Shown here piece after piece: positions 24,312 to 33,003 of a stretch of 64,000 nucleotides of DNA (positions are counted from its first letter, which is position 1; each line of letters begins with the position of its first letter). This stretch comes from Pseudomonadota bacterium. Lineage in GTDB: Bacteria; Pseudomonadota; Alphaproteobacteria; Rhizobiales; Rhizobiaceae. Below the pieces are notes generated by a model that did not search any database, was not told the DNA's origin, and was given only the letters and a program-made list of their open reading frames with translations. The position numbers and the translations under genes were made by a program. The stretch spans positions 52,000-115,999 of the forward strand of contig JAIUPA010000018.1 in the NCBI GenBank assembly GCA_020161665.1, written 5' to 3'.

Positions 24312-26195
24312 TCAGCCAAGACCAGCAAGCAGCGCCAGTCGATAGACGATGAACGAGGCCACGTAGGCCAGCACCAGCATGTAGGCGAGGCTGATCCACA
24401 GCCAGCGCGCCTGCCCCGTTTCGCGGCGGATGACCACCAGCGTCGAGAAGCATTGCGGGGCGAAGACATACCAGGTCAGGAAGGACAGCGCCGTTGCGAG
24501 GCTCCAGTTGCTGGCAAGGCTGCGGGCAATGGTGACCGTCGCGTCACCGGCGTCCTGCACGGAATAGACCGTGCCAAGCGCCGCCACCACGACCTCACGC
24601 GCGGCCATGCCCGGCACCAGCGCAACGCTGATCTGCCAGTTGAAGCCGATGGGCCTCAGAAGCGGCTCGATGCCATGGCCGATCATCGCCGCGAAGCTGT
24701 AGAAGATCGGCGGCTCGGTGGCCCCTTCGGGTGCCGCCGGGAAGGTTGCCAGAAACCAGATCAGAACCGTCATGGCGAGAATAGTGGTGCCCGCGCGCTG
24801 CAGGAACTGGCGCGCGCGCGTCAGCATCTCGCGCAGCACATTGACGGGGCGCGGCAGCTTGTAATCCGGCAGTTCCAGCATGAAGGGCTGGGCCGGTTCA
24901 TCGCGCCAGAACACGTATTTTGCGACGAAGGAAACCGCAAGCGCGCTCAAGATACCCGCCGCATAAAGCCCGAACATGACGAGGCCCTGCAGATTGAACA
25001 GGCCAAGCACCGGGCGAGCGGGAATGAAGGCCGAAATGATCAGCGTATAGACGGGGATGCGGGCCGAGCAGGTCATCAACGGCGCGACGAGGATGGTCGT
25101 CAAGCGGTCGCGACGATTATCGATCACCCGCGTGGCCATAATGCCCGGAATGGCGCAGGCAAAGCTCGACAGAAGCGGAATGAAGGCGCGGCCATGCAGC
25201 CCTGCCCCGCCCATGATCTTATCCATCAGGAAGGCGGCGCGGGCCATGTAACCCAGGTCTTCCAGCAGCAGGATGAAGAGGAAGAGAATTAGGATCTGCG
25301 GCAAGAAGACGAGAACACCGCCTACCCCGCTGATCAGGCCATCCACCAGAAAGCTTTCGACAATGCCCGGGCCAAGCACGACCTGAACGCCAGCGCCCAA
25401 GGCATCGAAGCCGGCGGAAATCAGATCCATAATCGGCGCGGCCCCGGCGAACACCGCCTGGAACATGATAAAGAGCAAAGCCAGCAGGGACAAAAGCCCC
25501 AGCACGGGATGCAGAAGGACGGCATCGAGCCGCGTCGTCAGCGTATCCGGCTTTTCCGGGAAGCGGACACCCGAATGAATGATGCGGTCGGCTTCATGCT
25601 GAAGAGCGCGCAGATCACTGGCAGCAGGTTCCTTCCAGCTTCGCGCCGAGGCTACTGGCAACCCTTCGGTGATCAGCTTGTCGAGAGCATGCCAAAGCTC
25701 ATGCATTCCGCCCTTGCGCACCGCGCTCGCCGCCACAACGGGAAGGCCCAATGCGGCTGAAAGTGCGGACAGATCAATGTCCATGCCCATGCGGCGGGCA
25801 ATATCCATCATGTTCAGAACGAGGACCACCGGATGACCGGCGGTTTTCAATTCGAGAACCAGCCGCATGGCCGAGCGCAGATTGGTGGCATCGGCAACGG
25901 CCAGAACGAGATCGAGCGGCGCTTCGCCGTCCTTGCGGTCGAGAAGCACATCACGGGTGATTTCCTCATCCGGACTGCGGGCGCGCAGCGAATATGTGCC
26001 GGGCAGATCGAGCACCGAAAGCGTTCTGCCATGCGGCGTCGTGGCCGTGCCCATCTTGCGTTCGACGGTGACGCCCGCGTAATTGCCCACCTTCTGGCGG
26101 CTGCCGGTCATGGCATTGAAAAGCGCAGTCTTGCCGCAGTTCGGGACGCCGACGAGCGCCAGACGCCAGATGGTCTCAACCGTCGTCTCCGTCAT
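24312..26195 (-). CDS. feoB: ferrous iron transporter FeoB
   Basis: FeoB moves Fe2+ across the inner membrane. The 627-residue protein has an N-terminal G domain (GVPNCGKTALF for G1, DLPGTYSLRA for G3, LNMMD for G4), then a helical linker and about eight membrane segments with the Gate motifs (for example SSFACAIPGIMATRVI, with a conserved Cys). It is shorter than E. coli FeoB mainly at the C-terminus, which is common in alphaproteobacteria. It overlaps feoA by four bases, forming an operon; no feoC is seen. It lies at the right-hand border of the island, so the insertion separated it from tRNA-Leu without damaging it. Confidence 0.95.
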   Translation of the reverse strand: MTETTVETIWRLALVGVPNCGKTALFNAMTGSRQKVGNYAGVTVERKMGTATTPHGRTLSVLDLPGTYSLRARSPDEEITRDVLLDRKDGEAPLDLVLAVADATNLRSAMRLVLELKTAGHPVVLVLNMMDIARRMGMDIDLSALSAALGLPVVAASAVRKGGMHELWHALDKLITEGLPVASARSWKEPAASDLRALQHEADRIIHSGVRFPEKPDTLTTRLDAVLLHPVLGLLSLLALLFIMFQAVFAGAAPIMDLISAGFDALGAGVQVVLGPGIVESFLVDGLISGVGGVLVFLPQILILFLFILLLEDLGYMARAAFLMDKIMGGAGLHGRAFIPLLSSFACAIPGIMATRVIDNRRDRLTTILVAPLMTCSARIPVYTLIISAFIPARPVLGLFNLQGLVMFGLYAAGILSALAVSFVAKYVFWRDEPAQPFMLELPDYKLPRPVNVLREMLTRARQFLQRAGTTILAMTVLIWFLATFPAAPEGATEPPIFYSFAAMIGHGIEPLLRPIGFNWQISVALVPGMAAREVVVAALGTVYSVQDAGDATVTIARSLASNWSLATALSFLTWYVFAPQCFSTLVVIRRETGQARWLWISLAYMLVLAYVASFIVYRLALLAGLG

Positions 26196-26485
26196 GACTG
26201 GCCCTGACGGATCAGAATGGCCATGGCTTCGCTGCGGCGGAGCGCAACCGTTGCGCCATTGACGCGCACAGCAATCGGATCGCGACCGAAAAGGCCTTCA
26301 TGGAGAACGCTGACCCGTGCCCCTTCCAGAAAGCCAAGCTCCAGAAGGCGGCGCTCGATTTCGGCGGCGGGAAGGTCAAAACGCAAACCGTCGACCTCAA
26401 TACGGTCGATCACGCCCGCAGCCCCGCGCGCGGCGGTTCCGAGCGGCGTGAGCTTGGCGGTTTCGCAACCCGGCCCGGAATCCAT
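26192..26485 (-). CDS. feoA: FeoA, small SH3-like partner of FeoB
   Basis: A 97-residue protein with an SH3-like FeoA core: LLELGFLEGARVSVLHEGLF followed by DPIAVRVNGATVALRRSEA. FeoA assists FeoB in the cytoplasm. The extra 20 N-terminal residues suggest a later start is possible. Upstream, read on the minus strand, TTGATT and TAATAT about 18 bases apart could be a promoter. I see no clear Fur or Irr box. Confidence 0.92.
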   Translation of the reverse strand: MDSGPGCETAKLTPLGTAARGAAGVIDRIEVDGLRFDLPAAEIERRLLELGFLEGARVSVLHEGLFGRDPIAVRVNGATVALRRSEAMAILIRQGQS

Positions 26486-26674
26486 GTGAGCGCCTCAACC
26501 CGATACAGTTTTCGAGGGATGCATATTACGTCTCTCCCGCTTAGGCAATCAAATGGTGAAACTCAGCATCATGTTTCCTGCCGCCCAAACGGGAGCGCCG
26601 CCCAGCGCTGCGATTTCTCTTGACAGAATTCGTTAACTAATAGAACATAAAGGGAACACACAGGGAGAAGCATC

Positions 26675-26884
26675 ATGCAGGATACGGCAGTTGAGAAGGC
26701 CCTGAGGGAAGTTGCCAAGGTGCGCGCCATTCGCGAAATGCAGATGGCGCGGCGTGCGGAAATGCAAAAGCGGGCCGCAGCGATCATGAACCGCCCGCCC
26801 GCCTATGTTTTGAAGAAATATGGTGGCCAGCAACTGGCGCTAGGTTTGGATACGGGCGCGAGCGCAAAGCCTTCGGCGCACTGA
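26675..26884 (+). CDS. small hypothetical basic helical protein
   Basis: A 69-residue protein from ATG 26675 behind AGGGAG with seven-base spacing. The sequence is helical and rich in Arg, Lys and Met (REVAKVRAIREMQMARRAEM). No membrane segment or family is recognised. The TTGACA at 26620 suggests a promoter but lacks a convincing -10 element. It converges with the gene at 26897. Confidence 0.6.
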   Translation: MQDTAVEKALREVAKVRAIREMQMARRAEMQKRAAAIMNRPPAYVLKKYGGQQLALGLDTGASAKPSAH

Positions 26885-26896
26885 AACCAATGTGGA

Positions 26897-27259
26897 TCAG
26901 TGGTCCGGCGGGTTGATGCCCGGCAGCCATTCGCCCCGCAGCGGCGGGTCTTCACGTTCGATGACGAAGCCATTCTTCTCACAGCGGTAAACCCGGCGCG
27001 AAAGCGTGCGCCCAAAGGGGCTGTCATCGTCGCGCTGGCTTCTGAGAACCGTGGTGCAGGTAAAGCCGTCATTGTCATCGGCTTTCAGGGGATCGTATTT
27101 CTTCACGCCCGGCAGGTCAGGGTAATCCGATGCGGGACCGAGCGGCTTTGAAAAATCAATGCCGCCCTTCGGCTTCGGCTTTGCCTTTTCGGCTGCCCCG
27201 GCTTGGCCGGTCAGGGCGATCAGGGCGCAAACGGCCAGCGTGGTCGACAAGCCCCGCAT
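26897..27259 (-). CDS. secreted hypothetical protein
   Basis: A 120-residue protein with a clear signal peptide (MRGLSTTLAVCALIALTGQAGA-), cut about residue 22, then a Lys/Pro-rich linker and a folded part with two Cys (FTCTTVLRSQ and VYRCEKNGF) that may form a disulfide. It is likely periplasmic. Its start overlaps the stop of the NlpC/P60 gene by one base, so both share a transcript and perhaps a cell-envelope role. Confidence 0.72.
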   Translation of the reverse strand: MRGLSTTLAVCALIALTGQAGAAEKAKPKPKGGIDFSKPLGPASDYPDLPGVKKYDPLKADDNDGFTCTTVLRSQRDDDSPFGRTLSRRVYRCEKNGFVIEREDPPLRGEWLPGINPPDH

Positions 27260-28110
27260 CAGGGCCTCCGGAAGCCGGTTGGCGCATCATAAAGCCAGCC
27301 AATGCGCTTGATGGCCTCTTCCAGATTTTCACGGGCCACGGTCATGGTGTGCCCATTGGCGTGCAGCAGGGTCTTGTCGTCTTCCATGATGCCGACATGG
27401 CCTTTCCAGAACACCAGATCCCCGCGCTGAAGCGCATCCCGTTCGATGGGCGTGCCGAGGCGGCTGGCCTGCATATCGGAATCGCGCGGTGCGGCGCGGC
27501 CCGTCATCATCATGGCCAGTTGCACTAGGCCCGAGCAATCAATGCCGAAGCCGGAGCGACCGCCCCAGAGATAGGGCGTCTCCAGGAAACGGCTGGCGAC
27601 CGCGACATAATCGGTGTCAATCGGCTTGCCGATGGGCTGGCAATGGGCCGAGATCAACGCGCCGCCTCCTTCCATCAGGGCATATTTCGTGCCGCGCGTT
27701 TCCGCCTCGCCGGTCAGCGTCACACGGCAGCCCATCGAAAGCTCGCCGACATGGGGAAAGCGCAGGTCGGGACCGGGATAGACGAAGGTGCGCGGCGTGG
27801 CGATCCAGTGGGTCGCCGGATCCATGGCGTCGGTGATTTCCTCCTCGGTCAAGTAACCGACATAGCCATCGACATCGGACTGGACGAAGGCCCAGCCATC
27901 AACGCTGTCGAAAACTTTCAGCGTTTCGCCAAACAGCATTTGGGTGTCGATGGAGGCCTCGAAATCCGGACGCGGGCGCAGGGGCGCGAATGGCACGCAG
28001 ACGCTGGCGGGCGTACCTTCCACGAAGCGTTCAGCCTCGACCTGGCCCTTCAGGCGAATATCGGCGAGGTCTGGCCTGAAAGCGTTCAGCCGGCGGTCGA
28101 GCATGCTCAT
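27259..28110 (-). CDS. NlpC/P60-family cell-wall hydrolase with SH3 domains
   Basis: NlpC/P60 peptidases cut peptide bonds of peptidoglycan. The C-terminal half has the catalytic Cys in SGFGIDCSGLVQLAM and the His in FWKGHVGIMEDD, followed by a second polar His in LHANGHTM. The N-terminal half is SH3-like (LKVFDSVDGWAFVQSDVDGY). The start at ATG 28110 follows AGGAAGGA with short spacing; ATG 28104, two codons later, is equally possible. An upstream open frame to 28161 overlaps the MarR gene and is unlikely. No signal peptide is seen, which is usual for this alphaproteobacterial subtype. Confidence 0.87.
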   Translation of the reverse strand: MSMLDRRLNAFRPDLADIRLKGQVEAERFVEGTPASVCVPFAPLRPRPDFEASIDTQMLFGETLKVFDSVDGWAFVQSDVDGYVGYLTEEEITDAMDPATHWIATPRTFVYPGPDLRFPHVGELSMGCRVTLTGEAETRGTKYALMEGGGALISAHCQPIGKPIDTDYVAVASRFLETPYLWGGRSGFGIDCSGLVQLAMMMTGRAAPRDSDMQASRLGTPIERDALQRGDLVFWKGHVGIMEDDKTLLHANGHTMTVARENLEEAIKRIGWLYDAPTGFRRP

Positions 28111-28132
28111 TCCTTCCTGTCTTCTTATCCGT

Positions 28133-28483
28133 TCAAACGGAGAGTTTTCGCCCTTCGGCAATCACCAGATCCCCGAAACGCTCGAGAAACAGCGCGCCCG
28201 CGACGGTGCGGCGAATAATGACGTTTCGCTTGTCGCGGTCGTCGCGCACCCGTTCTACAAGGCCACGCTCACCCATCGTATCGAGCGCGCGGGTAATCAC
28301 CGGCTTGGTGACGCCCAGCGTCGCGGCAAGCCCCCGCACCGTATGCGGTGGCGGCTGCATATAGATATGCAGAAGAATGGCGATCTGGCGGATCGTCAGA
28401 TCGCTGTCATCCTGGCGCACCTGCTCGAGCGTCACCGCATGCCAAAGCGACAAGGCCTGGGAAGGGTTCATTTCGACGGGCAA
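28133..28483 (-). CDS. MarR-family transcriptional regulator
   Basis: A 116-residue winged-helix protein. The HTH is TVRGLAATLGVTKPVITRAL, and the wing is RVRDDRDKRNVIIRRT, with the Asp/Arg pattern of MarR proteins. The gene is 22 bases upstream of the NlpC/P60 gene in the same orientation, so it may control that operon and itself. The start is TTG at 28483 with CCGGAG about nine bases upstream, or ATG at 28471, which has no good site. The ligand is unknown. Confidence 0.87.
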   Translation of the reverse strand: MPVEMNPSQALSLWHAVTLEQVRQDDSDLTIRQIAILLHIYMQPPPHTVRGLAATLGVTKPVITRALDTMGERGLVERVRDDRDKRNVIIRRTVAGALFLERFGDLVIAEGRKLSV

Positions 28484-28557
28484 GGAACGGCTCCGGACTT
28501 CGTTTCGCGTCCGTTCCTTTTTCCGTCAAATGTCGCCGTTTGGCAAGGTGCTTCGTC

Positions 28558-29949
28558 TCATGCAAAGCGGGTGGAAATGTGGTGGAACAGGGCGCGAATG
28601 CCTTGAGCCTCGCCGCCCGCCGGACCTTCGGCGCGCTCGGCGGGTGCCCAGCCATAGACATCAAGATGCACCCACTGGCGGCCCGAGGACACGAAGCGCT
28701 TGAGGAAGAGTGCTGCCGTGATCGAGCCCGCCATCCCCCCCGAGGGTGCATTGGTCAGATCGGCGATCTTGCCCTTCAGATCCTTGTCATACCCGCGATA
28801 AAGCGGCATGCGCCACAGCGGATCATCCGTTTCCAGCGCGGACGCGGCGATGTCAGCGGCAAGCGTCGCATCGTCGGTATAATAAGGCGGCAGATCGGGG
28901 CCAAGCGCCACGCGGGCCGCTCCCGTCAGCGTCGCCATATCGATAAGGAGCTGAGGCGCGCTTTCATCGGCATAGGCCAGTGCGTCAGCCAGAATGAGGC
29001 GGCCTTCGGCATCGGTATTGTCGATTTCGACCGTCAGCCCCTTGCGGCTGCGATAGACATCGCCCGGACGGAAGGCGTTGGCGGAAACCGAATTTTCCAC
29101 CACCGGCACGATCACCGTCAGATCGACCTTCAGCTTGGCATCCATGATCATCAGGGCCAGCGCCATGACATTGGCAGCGCCGCCCATATCCTTCTTCATC
29201 AGCGCCATGCCGGAGGCGGGCTTCAGGTCGAGACCGCCGGTGTCGAAGCAGACCCCCTTGCCGACCAGCGTGAGTTTGGGATGGTTCGGCTTGCCCCAGC
29301 GCATTTCGAGAAGGCGCGGCGCTTCGGCGCTCGCGCGCCCGACGGCATGGACCAGCGGAAAATTGGCCCCGATCAGTGCATCGCCTGTCGTGACCTTCAC
29401 CTCGGCCTTGTAGTGGGCGGCCAGTGCACGGAACACCTCTTCAAGCTTTGCCGGCCCCATGTCATTGGCGGGCGTATTGATCAGGTCGCGGGCGAGATAG
29501 ACCCCTGCCAGCTGGCGACGAATATCGTTGCCATCGGCATCGGCCGGCATCAGAAGGCGCGGCTGGATGGGGGGTTCAGCGCGGTAACGGTCGAAGGAGT
29601 ACGACCCCAGCCCGAACCCCATGGCCAGACGGTTAGCGCAGAGCGGTGCCGTTTCGATATGCCAATCCCCATGCGGCAGAAGGCGGGCGAGCTTACCCGT
29701 CAGGAAAGGGGCTTCGGCGGGCGCGGACCCCAGACCAAACAGCGCCCCGCCCAGATGGCCATCCGGGGTCGGGATGAGGAGAAGCGCTCCAAGTTTCGCC
29801 TTGAAATCGGCCTTTCGCGCCCAGTCGAGCGCCGCCGGCTCAATGGCACCCTGCTCCACATGCGACGGGGTGACGGCAAAAACGGGGAGCGTTCCACCCC
29901 CCTTCTGGCAGAAAGGCGACGGTCTTTCGATGTACTGATAGGGCAGCAT
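28558..29949 (-). CDS. leucyl aminopeptidase-family (M17) metallopeptidase
   Basis: A 463-residue protein. The catalytic domain has VGKGVCFDTGGLDLKP, KKDMGGAANVMA and the M17 signature NTDAEGRLILADAL, which carry the metal ligands and the active Lys and Arg. The enzyme removes N-terminal residues in the cytoplasm. It belongs to the second alphaproteobacterial M17 group, shorter in the N-terminal domain than PepA, so I do not assign pepA. It ends 75 bases before the MarR start and may be a separate unit. Confidence 0.92.
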   Translation of the reverse strand: MLPYQYIERPSPFCQKGGGTLPVFAVTPSHVEQGAIEPAALDWARKADFKAKLGALLLIPTPDGHLGGALFGLGSAPAEAPFLTGKLARLLPHGDWHIETAPLCANRLAMGFGLGSYSFDRYRAEPPIQPRLLMPADADGNDIRRQLAGVYLARDLINTPANDMGPAKLEEVFRALAAHYKAEVKVTTGDALIGANFPLVHAVGRASAEAPRLLEMRWGKPNHPKLTLVGKGVCFDTGGLDLKPASGMALMKKDMGGAANVMALALMIMDAKLKVDLTVIVPVVENSVSANAFRPGDVYRSRKGLTVEIDNTDAEGRLILADALAYADESAPQLLIDMATLTGAARVALGPDLPPYYTDDATLAADIAASALETDDPLWRMPLYRGYDKDLKGKIADLTNAPSGGMAGSITAALFLKRFVSSGRQWVHLDVYGWAPAERAEGPAGGEAQGIRALFHHISTRFA

Positions 29950-30076
29950 GGGAGCCTTCGGAGGGGTTCTGGAAAGGACGCGTTAACGATCCGTTAGGGT
30001 TAACAGATTATTGCTGGTGCGAAGATTGCGTCGTGGCGGTTCGCCCGAGGCATGTCAACGGCCCGGAGATTGATCC

Positions 30077-30898
30077 ATGTCCGCTTTGCGTATTTCGTCC
30101 ATTGCAACACGCCGTTTCCTGCGCGGCACCGCCGTTTTGGCCATGGCGCTTTCGCTTGGCGCGTGCGCGTCCGGTCGCCAGACGACGGGTTCCACCGCCA
30201 ACCTTTCGCAGTCGGGAAAGCCGATAGAATCCTTGAGCGGCGCGGAACTGGCCAATGCGGCGCGAAGCTATGGCACCGCCTATGAGAAGAACCCGAAGGA
30301 CAAGACCATCGGCGTCAACTACGCCAATGTGCTGCTGATGAGTGGCCGCAACGATCAGGCGCTCGCCGTGATGCAGCAGGTCGCCATTGCCAACCCGAAC
30401 GACCGCGAAGTGCTGGCGGCCTATGGCAAGGCGCAGGCCGGTGCCGGGCAGCTCGATCAGGCGCTCGAAACCATCCGCCGCGCTCAGACCCCCGACCGTC
30501 CCGACTGGCGTCTGGTGTCTGCCGAAGGTGCCGTGCTCGACCAGTTGGGCCGTTCCCGGGAAGCGCGCGACCGCTACAACAACGCCCTGCAGATTCAGCC
30601 GAATGAACCGAGCGTTCTTTCCAATCTCGGCATGTCCTACGTGCTTTCAGGCGACCTGAAGAGCGGTGAATCCTATCTGCGCACCGCCATGGCGCAACCG
30701 CTGGCCGATAGCCGCGTGCGCCAGAACTATGCGCTGGTGATTGGCCTTCAGGGCCGCTTTGCCGAGGCCGAGCAGATTGCCCGACAGGAACTGATGCCGC
30801 AGCAGGCCGATGCCAATGTCGCCTATCTGCGCAGCATGCTGTCCCAGCAGAATGCCTGGAAGGATCTCGCCCAGAAGGACAAGAAGGCGGGCGGCTGA
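30077..30898 (+). CDS. tadD: TadD, TPR lipoprotein of the Tad pilus
   Basis: A 273-residue lipoprotein with signal sequence RGTAVLAMALSLGACASG, lipobox LGAC, then TPR-like repeats (for example RARDRY..ALQIQPNEPSVL and NLGMSYVLSGDL). TadD helps assembly of the outer-membrane secretin in Tad systems. It is the only pilus gene here on the plus strand between 30 and 40 kb; it converges with tadC across a shared terminator, so it has its own promoter. Confidence 0.9.
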   Translation: MSALRISSIATRRFLRGTAVLAMALSLGACASGRQTTGSTANLSQSGKPIESLSGAELANAARSYGTAYEKNPKDKTIGVNYANVLLMSGRNDQALAVMQQVAIANPNDREVLAAYGKAQAGAGQLDQALETIRRAQTPDRPDWRLVSAEGAVLDQLGRSREARDRYNNALQIQPNEPSVLSNLGMSYVLSGDLKSGESYLRTAMAQPLADSRVRQNYALVIGLQGRFAEAEQIARQELMPQQADANVAYLRSMLSQQNAWKDLAQKDKKAGG

Positions 30899-30922
30899 TC
30901 CCCTTCCCTTCCCCAAAATCAT

Positions 30923-30946
30923 AAAGGCGGCCCTTGAGCCGCCTTT
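30923..30946. terminator. bidirectional terminator between tadD and tadC
   Basis: AAAGGCGGC and GCCGCCTTT form a 9 bp stem with a six-base loop; T-runs lie on both sides. It serves tadD from the left and tadC from the right. Confidence 0.85.
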
Positions 30947-30970
30947 TCTTATTGTACCGATCCGTTTCGC

Positions 30971-31927
30971 TTACTGGAAGCGGTCGGAGACCTGAATACC
31001 AGCGGGGCCGAGAATGACGGCGACCAGCACCGGCAGGAAGAAAAGGATCATCGGCACTGTGAGTTTCGGCGGCAGGGCAGCCGCTTTCTTTTCGGCTTCC
31101 GTCATGCGTTCATCACGGCTTTCCTGGGCCAGAACGCGCAAGGCCGTCGCCACGGGTGTGCCGTAACGGTCAGCCTGAATGAGCGCCTGCATCACGCTTT
31201 TCACCGCATCAAGCTGCGTGCGGTTCCCCAGGTTTTCAAGGGCCACGCGGCGATCCGGAAGATAGGACAGTTCTGCCGTCGTCAGAATCATTTCTTCGGC
31301 CAGTTCCGGCGAAGCCTCCGCCAGTTCATCGGCGATACGGCGCATGGCCGCTTCCATCGAGATCCCGGATTCAACGCAGATCAGCATGAGGTCGAGCGCG
31401 TCCGGCCAGGCGCGGCGGATCGACAACTGACGCTTCTTGGTGCGGTTCGAGACGTAGATGTTCGGCGCGTAGAAACCGATATAGCCAAAGACGATGGTGG
31501 CGAAAATCCGCATCGGCAACGGCTTGCTGGCCAGATTGCCAAGGCCGAAGACCCACAGAAGGGCGACGACGAAGAAGATGAACGGCAGGATGAAACGGGC
31601 GGCCAGAAAGGTGTTCAGCGCGTTTTGCGAGCGCAGACCGGCGGCCTTCAGCTTGTTGACCGTGTTTTCGTCGACCAGCGCTTCGCGCAGGTTGAACTTT
31701 TCCACGATCTGGCGGGCGTTCTGGTTGTTGTTGCCGCGCAGGTTGGCGCGCCCGTTCGGGTCGTTCATCTTGGCACGTTCGCGGGCGCGCATCTGCTCGC
31801 GTTCCGTGGAGACCGCCTTCATGCGCTTTTCCAGCCCATCCTTGGAAAGATAAGGCTGGACCAGAACGTAAAGCGTTGCAAAAACCGAGGCCGCAACCAG
31901 ACCCGCAACAATGACTGACGGATTCAT
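30971..31927 (-). CDS. tadC: TadC, inner-membrane platform protein of the Tad pilus
   Basis: A 318-residue T2SSF-type membrane protein. A N-terminal membrane segment is followed by a cytoplasmic region, two membrane segments (AARFILPFIFFVVALLWVFG and nearby), and the T2SSF domain with ALDLMLICVESGISMEAAMR, and a final membrane segment (PMILFFLPVLVAVILGPAG). With TadB it forms the platform for pilin assembly. It is the last gene of the minus-strand cpa operon, 15 bases after tadB. Confidence 0.93.
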   Translation of the reverse strand: MNPSVIVAGLVAASVFATLYVLVQPYLSKDGLEKRMKAVSTEREQMRARERAKMNDPNGRANLRGNNNQNARQIVEKFNLREALVDENTVNKLKAAGLRSQNALNTFLAARFILPFIFFVVALLWVFGLGNLASKPLPMRIFATIVFGYIGFYAPNIYVSNRTKKRQLSIRRAWPDALDLMLICVESGISMEAAMRRIADELAEASPELAEEMILTTAELSYLPDRRVALENLGNRTQLDAVKSVMQALIQADRYGTPVATALRVLAQESRDERMTEAEKKAAALPPKLTVPMILFFLPVLVAVILGPAGIQVSDRFQ

Positions 31928-31942
31928 AAGGCTCTCCCCGGT

Positions 31943-32947
31943 TCAAATGTCGAAGTTGATCATGTTGCGCATCATCAGGATGCCGAACGACATCCAAACC
32001 CCGGACACGCCCAGAATGATGTGGCCGCGCGTGTCGGTAAACAGCACCATGATGTAGTCAGGCGACGTCATGTAGACGAGCAGCGTCACGATAAAGGGCA
32101 GCGCGCCAATGATGGCGGCCGAGGCCTTCGCTTCCATGGAAAGGGCGCTGACCTTGCTGCGCATCTTCTTGCGTTCGCGAAGCACGCGCGACAGATTGCC
32201 GAGCGCTTCGGACAGGTTACCGCCCGCCTGCGCCTGAATGGCAATGACGATGGAGAAGAAATTGACTTCCTGAAGCGGCATGGTGAGGCTGATACGAGCG
32301 CAGCTTTCCGCCACGCTCAGGCCCATTTTCTGCGATTCCACGGCGCGGCGGAACTCGCTTTTCACCGGCTCCTGACCATCGGACGCAATCAGTCGAAGTG
32401 AATCGTTGAGCGGCAGACCCGACTTGATCGAGCGCACCATGACATCGAGCGCGTTGGGGAACTCTTCGAGAAACTTTTTCTGGCGACGCTTCAGCAGGAA
32501 ATTCAGGACAAATCGCGGCAAGCCCGCGCCAAAGACAATGGCCGAGCCGAGCGAGACCAGCAGCCCGAAGCCGAACAGAAACGGCAGGAAGAAGCCGACA
32601 GCCCCGGCAACGGCGCTGAAGATGTAAAACTGGCGCGGCTCAATCGAAAGGCCAGCCTGAACAAGGCGGGTCTTCAGGTTGACGCTCGCCTCACGGGCGT
32701 TCTTTTCCGCCTGCTTGCGCTCCAGCTCTTTCAGCGAATCCTGAACATTCTTGCGACGCTTGGTGAGTTCGGCCACACGATCGCGCGAGGCCTTGACCTG
32801 CATACGATCGGTTTCGGCGGCTTTGACGCGCTGGACACGGGTCTCAATTCGCTTGTCCGTCTCAAGACGATTGAAGAGCACGCCCCACGCGACAGCGCCA
32901 GCGGAGATGGCCGCAAGAACGACAACCAGCAGAACGGTCATATCCAT
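31943..32947 (-). CDS. tadB: TadB, inner-membrane platform protein of the Tad pilus
   Basis: A 334-residue T2SSF protein. A N-terminal membrane segment, a charged coiled-coil stretch (for example AKEKNA..-like ELERKQAEKNAREASVNL), two membrane segments and the T2SSF domain (PNALDVMVRSIKSGLPLNDS) are seen, then a C-terminal membrane pair. It is homologous to TadC and works with it. The operon order cpaF-tadB-tadC is standard. Confidence 0.93.
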   Translation of the reverse strand: MDMTVLLVVVLAAISAGAVAWGVLFNRLETDKRIETRVQRVKAAETDRMQVKASRDRVAELTKRRKNVQDSLKELERKQAEKNAREASVNLKTRLVQAGLSIEPRQFYIFSAVAGAVGFFLPFLFGFGLLVSLGSAIVFGAGLPRFVLNFLLKRRQKKFLEEFPNALDVMVRSIKSGLPLNDSLRLIASDGQEPVKSEFRRAVESQKMGLSVAESCARISLTMPLQEVNFFSIVIAIQAQAGGNLSEALGNLSRVLRERKKMRSKVSALSMEAKASAAIIGALPFIVTLLVYMTSPDYIMVLFTDTRGHIILGVSGVWMSFGILMMRNMINFDI

Positions 32948-33003
32948 CGTTTCATCTCCACCCGGTCGTTGCGTTTCCGTGCCTTGCGCGGAAAAGGACA
33001 GGC

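Noticed and set aside
24312..26195. feoB as cargo of the tRNA-Leu island
   Set aside because: It lies outside the right copy of the 22 bp repeat and belongs to the chromosome with feoA.
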